This document shows, in pieces, positions 62,033-64,000 of a DNA stretch of 64,000 nt; position 1 is the stretch's first letter, and every line of letters starts with the position of its first letter. The notes beneath the pieces are model-generated. The model made no database searches. It was not told the origin of the DNA and saw only the letters and a program-made list of their open reading frames with translations. The DNA comes from Tateyamaria omphalii (GTDB lineage: Bacteria > Pseudomonadota > Alphaproteobacteria > Rhodobacterales > Rhodobacteraceae), in contig NZ_BMWT01000002.1 in assembly GCF_014651375.1 (NCBI RefSeq), forward strand, positions 873,477-937,476. Direction: 5' to 3'. The position numbers were made by a program, and so were the translations under genes.

Positions 62033-62847
62033 GCACATTTCAGACGTCGGATGGCCTGTCTCTGTACTTCGAAGATCATGGTGAAGGGCTGCCGCTGCTG
62101 TGCCTGCCCGGCCTGACCCGCACCACACAGGACTTCCAGTACATCACGCCGCATCTTCCGCCCTGTCGCCTGATCAAGCTGGACTATCGCGGACGTGGGC
62201 AATCACAATGGGATGAGAACTGGCAGAACTATACTCTACCGGTCGAGATACGCGATGTGATGGAATTGATGGATCATCTGTCGCTGTCTGCAGTCGCAGT
62301 TCTTGGCACGTCACGCGGTGGGCTGAATGCCATGGCACTAGCGGCCACTGCACCGGATCGCCTACTCGGAGCGGTCCTGAATGACGTCGGACCAGAGCTG
62401 GACCCGGCAGGTCTGGCCGGCATCATGACCTATCTGGGGCACCGTCCCGCCGTGCACAGCATGGCCAAAGCCGCTGCCGCGTTGCCTCATGTTCTTAAAG
62501 GGTTCGAGGGCGTTCCAGCAGAGCGCTGGATGCAGGAAGCACACACGCACTTTGTCGAAACGAAAGACGGCCTCGACATCACTTATGATCCACGCCTGCG
62601 CGATGCGGTCGAAGCAGGTGAAGAGATGCCGGACCTGTGGCCCTTCTTTGACGCGTTGGCGGGCAAGCCTCTGGCCCTGATCCGCGGAGCAGGATCTGAC
62701 TTGTTGAGCGCGGAAACGGCGCGGAAAATGCAAGATCGTCGTCCTGACATGATCTTTGCAGAGGTCCCGGGACGTGGCCATGTGCCGTTTTTGGATGAAC
62801 CTGAAGCCTTGGCAGCAATACGAGCATGGATGGAGAAGTTGGTTTGA
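62029..62847 (+). CDS. alpha/beta hydrolase
   Basis: This is a 272-residue hydrolase. It has LLCLPGLTRTTQDFQ (oxyanion region), LDYRGRGQSQW, the nucleophile elbow VLGTSRGGLNAM (G-x-S-x-G near residue 96) and the His in VPGRGHVPFLDEPEA near 247. The role is unknown. It is coupled to the HAD gene upstream and the dehydratase gene downstream by overlaps. Confidence 0.9.
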   Translation: MSTFQTSDGLSLYFEDHGEGLPLLCLPGLTRTTQDFQYITPHLPPCRLIKLDYRGRGQSQWDENWQNYTLPVEIRDVMELMDHLSLSAVAVLGTSRGGLNAMALAATAPDRLLGAVLNDVGPELDPAGLAGIMTYLGHRPAVHSMAKAAAALPHVLKGFEGVPAERWMQEAHTHFVETKDGLDITYDPRLRDAVEAGEEMPDLWPFFDALAGKPLALIRGAGSDLLSAETARKMQDRRPDMIFAEVPGRGHVPFLDEPEALAAIRAWMEKLV

Positions 62848-63815
62848 ATATTGAAATGATCCGCGCAGCGGCCGCTCGGCTGAAGGGGCATGCACGCAGG
62901 ACCCCATTTCTCAATTCCCCCTTCATCGATGAAATCGCGGGCCGTCGTGTCTGGATCAAACCAGAGTGCTTGCAACATACCGGCAGCTTCAAGTTCCGTG
63001 GGGCATGGTCCGCCCTATCCGCCTTGGACGAGGCGACACGGGCCGCAGGTGTCATCGCCTTTTCAAGTGGCAATCATGCGCAAGGCGTCGCACTTGCGGC
63101 TCAGATGCACGGCGTGCCGTCCGTCATCGTTATGCCCAGCGATGCACCCGTACTGAAGATCGCCAACACCAAGGCGCTTGGCGCCGAGGTTGTGCTTTAC
63201 GAGCGTGGGTCGGGTGATCGTGACGTGATTGGTGCGCAACTGGCCAAGGAACGCGGTTTGACACTCGTCAAACCTTTCGATGAACCGCAAGTGATTGCGG
63301 GCCAAGGGACAACCGGTCTTGAGATCGCGGAACAGGCGGCGGCTGTCGGGGTAACGGCAGCAGACGTAATCGTCTGCTGTGGCGGCGGTGGATTCACCAG
63401 CGGCATTGCCCTTGCGCTTGAGGCAGAGGCCCCCGGTTTGCGTGTGCGTCCGGCTGAACCGGAAGGGTTCGACGACGTTGCCCGGTCTCTGCGCTCGGGC
63501 CAGATTGAACGGAACACAGCGGTATCGGGCAACATCTGTGATGCCATCATCACGCCTCAGCCCGGCCACCTGACCTTTCCAATCATAAAGCGTTTGTGCG
63601 GCCCCGGCCTTACGGTCAGCGAGGACGAGGCTCTGCATGCTGTTGCACAGGCGTTTCTGCGCCTGAAGGTCGTTGCTGAACCCGGCGGCGCCGTGGCCCT
63701 TGCTGCCGCCTTGTGTCGGCAGGATCAGATAGACGGGGACGACGTGATCGTCACCATTTCGGGCGGGAACGTGGACCCTGACCTATTTGAACGCGCATTG
63801 GACACACTTTCATGA
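62844..63815 (+). CDS. threonine/serine dehydratase-like PLP enzyme
   Basis: This is a 323-residue enzyme of the fold-II PLP family. It shows QHTGSFKFRGAWSAL with the PLP Lys near residue 51 and FSSGNHAQGVALAAQMHG near 78. The phosphate loop CCGGGGFTSGIAL is near 175, and EPGGAVALAAAL lies near the end. Deamination of Thr or Ser or racemisation of Ser are possible. TTG at 62844 overlaps the previous stop with GGAGAAG before it; an ATG 18 bases upstream is the alternative. Confidence 0.85.
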   Translation: MNIEMIRAAAARLKGHARRTPFLNSPFIDEIAGRRVWIKPECLQHTGSFKFRGAWSALSALDEATRAAGVIAFSSGNHAQGVALAAQMHGVPSVIVMPSDAPVLKIANTKALGAEVVLYERGSGDRDVIGAQLAKERGLTLVKPFDEPQVIAGQGTTGLEIAEQAAAVGVTAADVIVCCGGGGFTSGIALALEAEAPGLRVRPAEPEGFDDVARSLRSGQIERNTAVSGNICDAIITPQPGHLTFPIIKRLCGPGLTVSEDEALHAVAQAFLRLKVVAEPGGAVALAAALCRQDQIDGDDVIVTISGGNVDPDLFERALDTLS

Positions 63816-64000
63816 CCGAATTCACCATCGCCAGTTTCAACGTCAAAAACCTGATCGGGCCGGATCAGGAATACTATCGCTTCCAGCAATACACACCTGA
63901 GGAATACGCCTGGAAAGTTGATTGGTTGTCCGAGCAGGTCCAAACCATGGATGCTGACATCATCGGCTTTCAGGAGATTTTTGAGGAAAGCGCACTGCAA
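63812..64000 (+). CDS. endonuclease/exonuclease/phosphatase-family protein, 5' part only
   Basis: Sixty-three codons are visible before the window ends. They start with FTIASFNVKNLIGPDQEYY and reach ADIIGFQEIFEE. The S-F-N-V-x-N and D-x-I-G-F-Q-E-I blocks hold the metal-binding Asn and Glu of the exonuclease III/DNase I-like fold. Its ATG overlaps the dehydratase stop (ATGA). The remaining domain lies outside. Confidence 0.8.
   Translation, partial: MTEFTIASFNVKNLIGPDQEYYRFQQYTPEEYAWKVDWLSEQVQTMDADIIGFQEIFEESALQ

Overview
The window is a stretch of alphaproteobacterial chromosome, most probably from the Rhodobacterales (Roseobacter group). The evidence is gene content and order rather than a database match: an irr / fabA / fabB / fabI block, rpsA-ihfB-lapA-trpF-trpB, ybeY-corC-lnt-metK with a SAM/SAH-type riboswitch in front of metK (a class known from Rhodobacterales), ychF, pth after rplY, and many ATGA stop/start overlaps.

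Layout. 1-812: left chromosomal flank, with the end of an HSL-family esterase gene and a small relic of a tyrosine recombinase. 813-20148: a genomic island of about 19.3 kb, bounded by a 16-bp direct repeat (813-828 and 20133-20148). The right copy lies in the 3' end of a tRNA-Ser(GCT) gene, and a P4-type integrase sits just inside it. 20149-64000: conserved host chromosome.

The island has three parts. (a) Defence: a six-gene, tightly overlapping operon on the minus strand, hsdR-hsdM-(GIY-YIG/DUF4357)-hsdS-(AAA ATPase)-(HNH nuclease). It is a type I restriction-modification system with a Septu-like ATPase/HNH pair coupled to its end. (b) A central accessory part: a ParA-like ATPase operon (with a membrane protein, a 65-aa protein and a phosphoesterase). 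Divergent from it is a three-gene plus-strand module of unknown function: an XRE regulator, a PD-(D/E)XK-like protein, and a protein with a possible EVE/PUA-like front and a GIY-YIG-like back. (c) Mobility: a ColE1-style cassette (mobC/mbeC, mbeA relaxase, and mbeB- and mbeD-like genes nested inside mbeA in another frame), an HTH protein that may be replication-related, a possible small antisense RNA, an AlpA-like regulator, an XRE regulator and the integrase. It reads as an integrative mobilizable element carrying defence genes.

The chromosomal part is largely housekeeping: amino-acid synthesis (trpA, trpFB, aroA), translation and RNA modification (rplY, pth, rpsA, trmB, miaB, ybeY), nucleoid (ihfB), lipoprotein maturation (lnt), methionine/SAM metabolism (metK) and type II fatty acid synthesis (fabA, fabB, fabI) next to irr. 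Interspersed are transporters, hydrolases, several unknown proteins, and a tandem pair (OmpA-family protein and lipoprotein) sharing one short domain. The last gene, an endonuclease/exonuclease/phosphatase-family protein, runs off the right edge.
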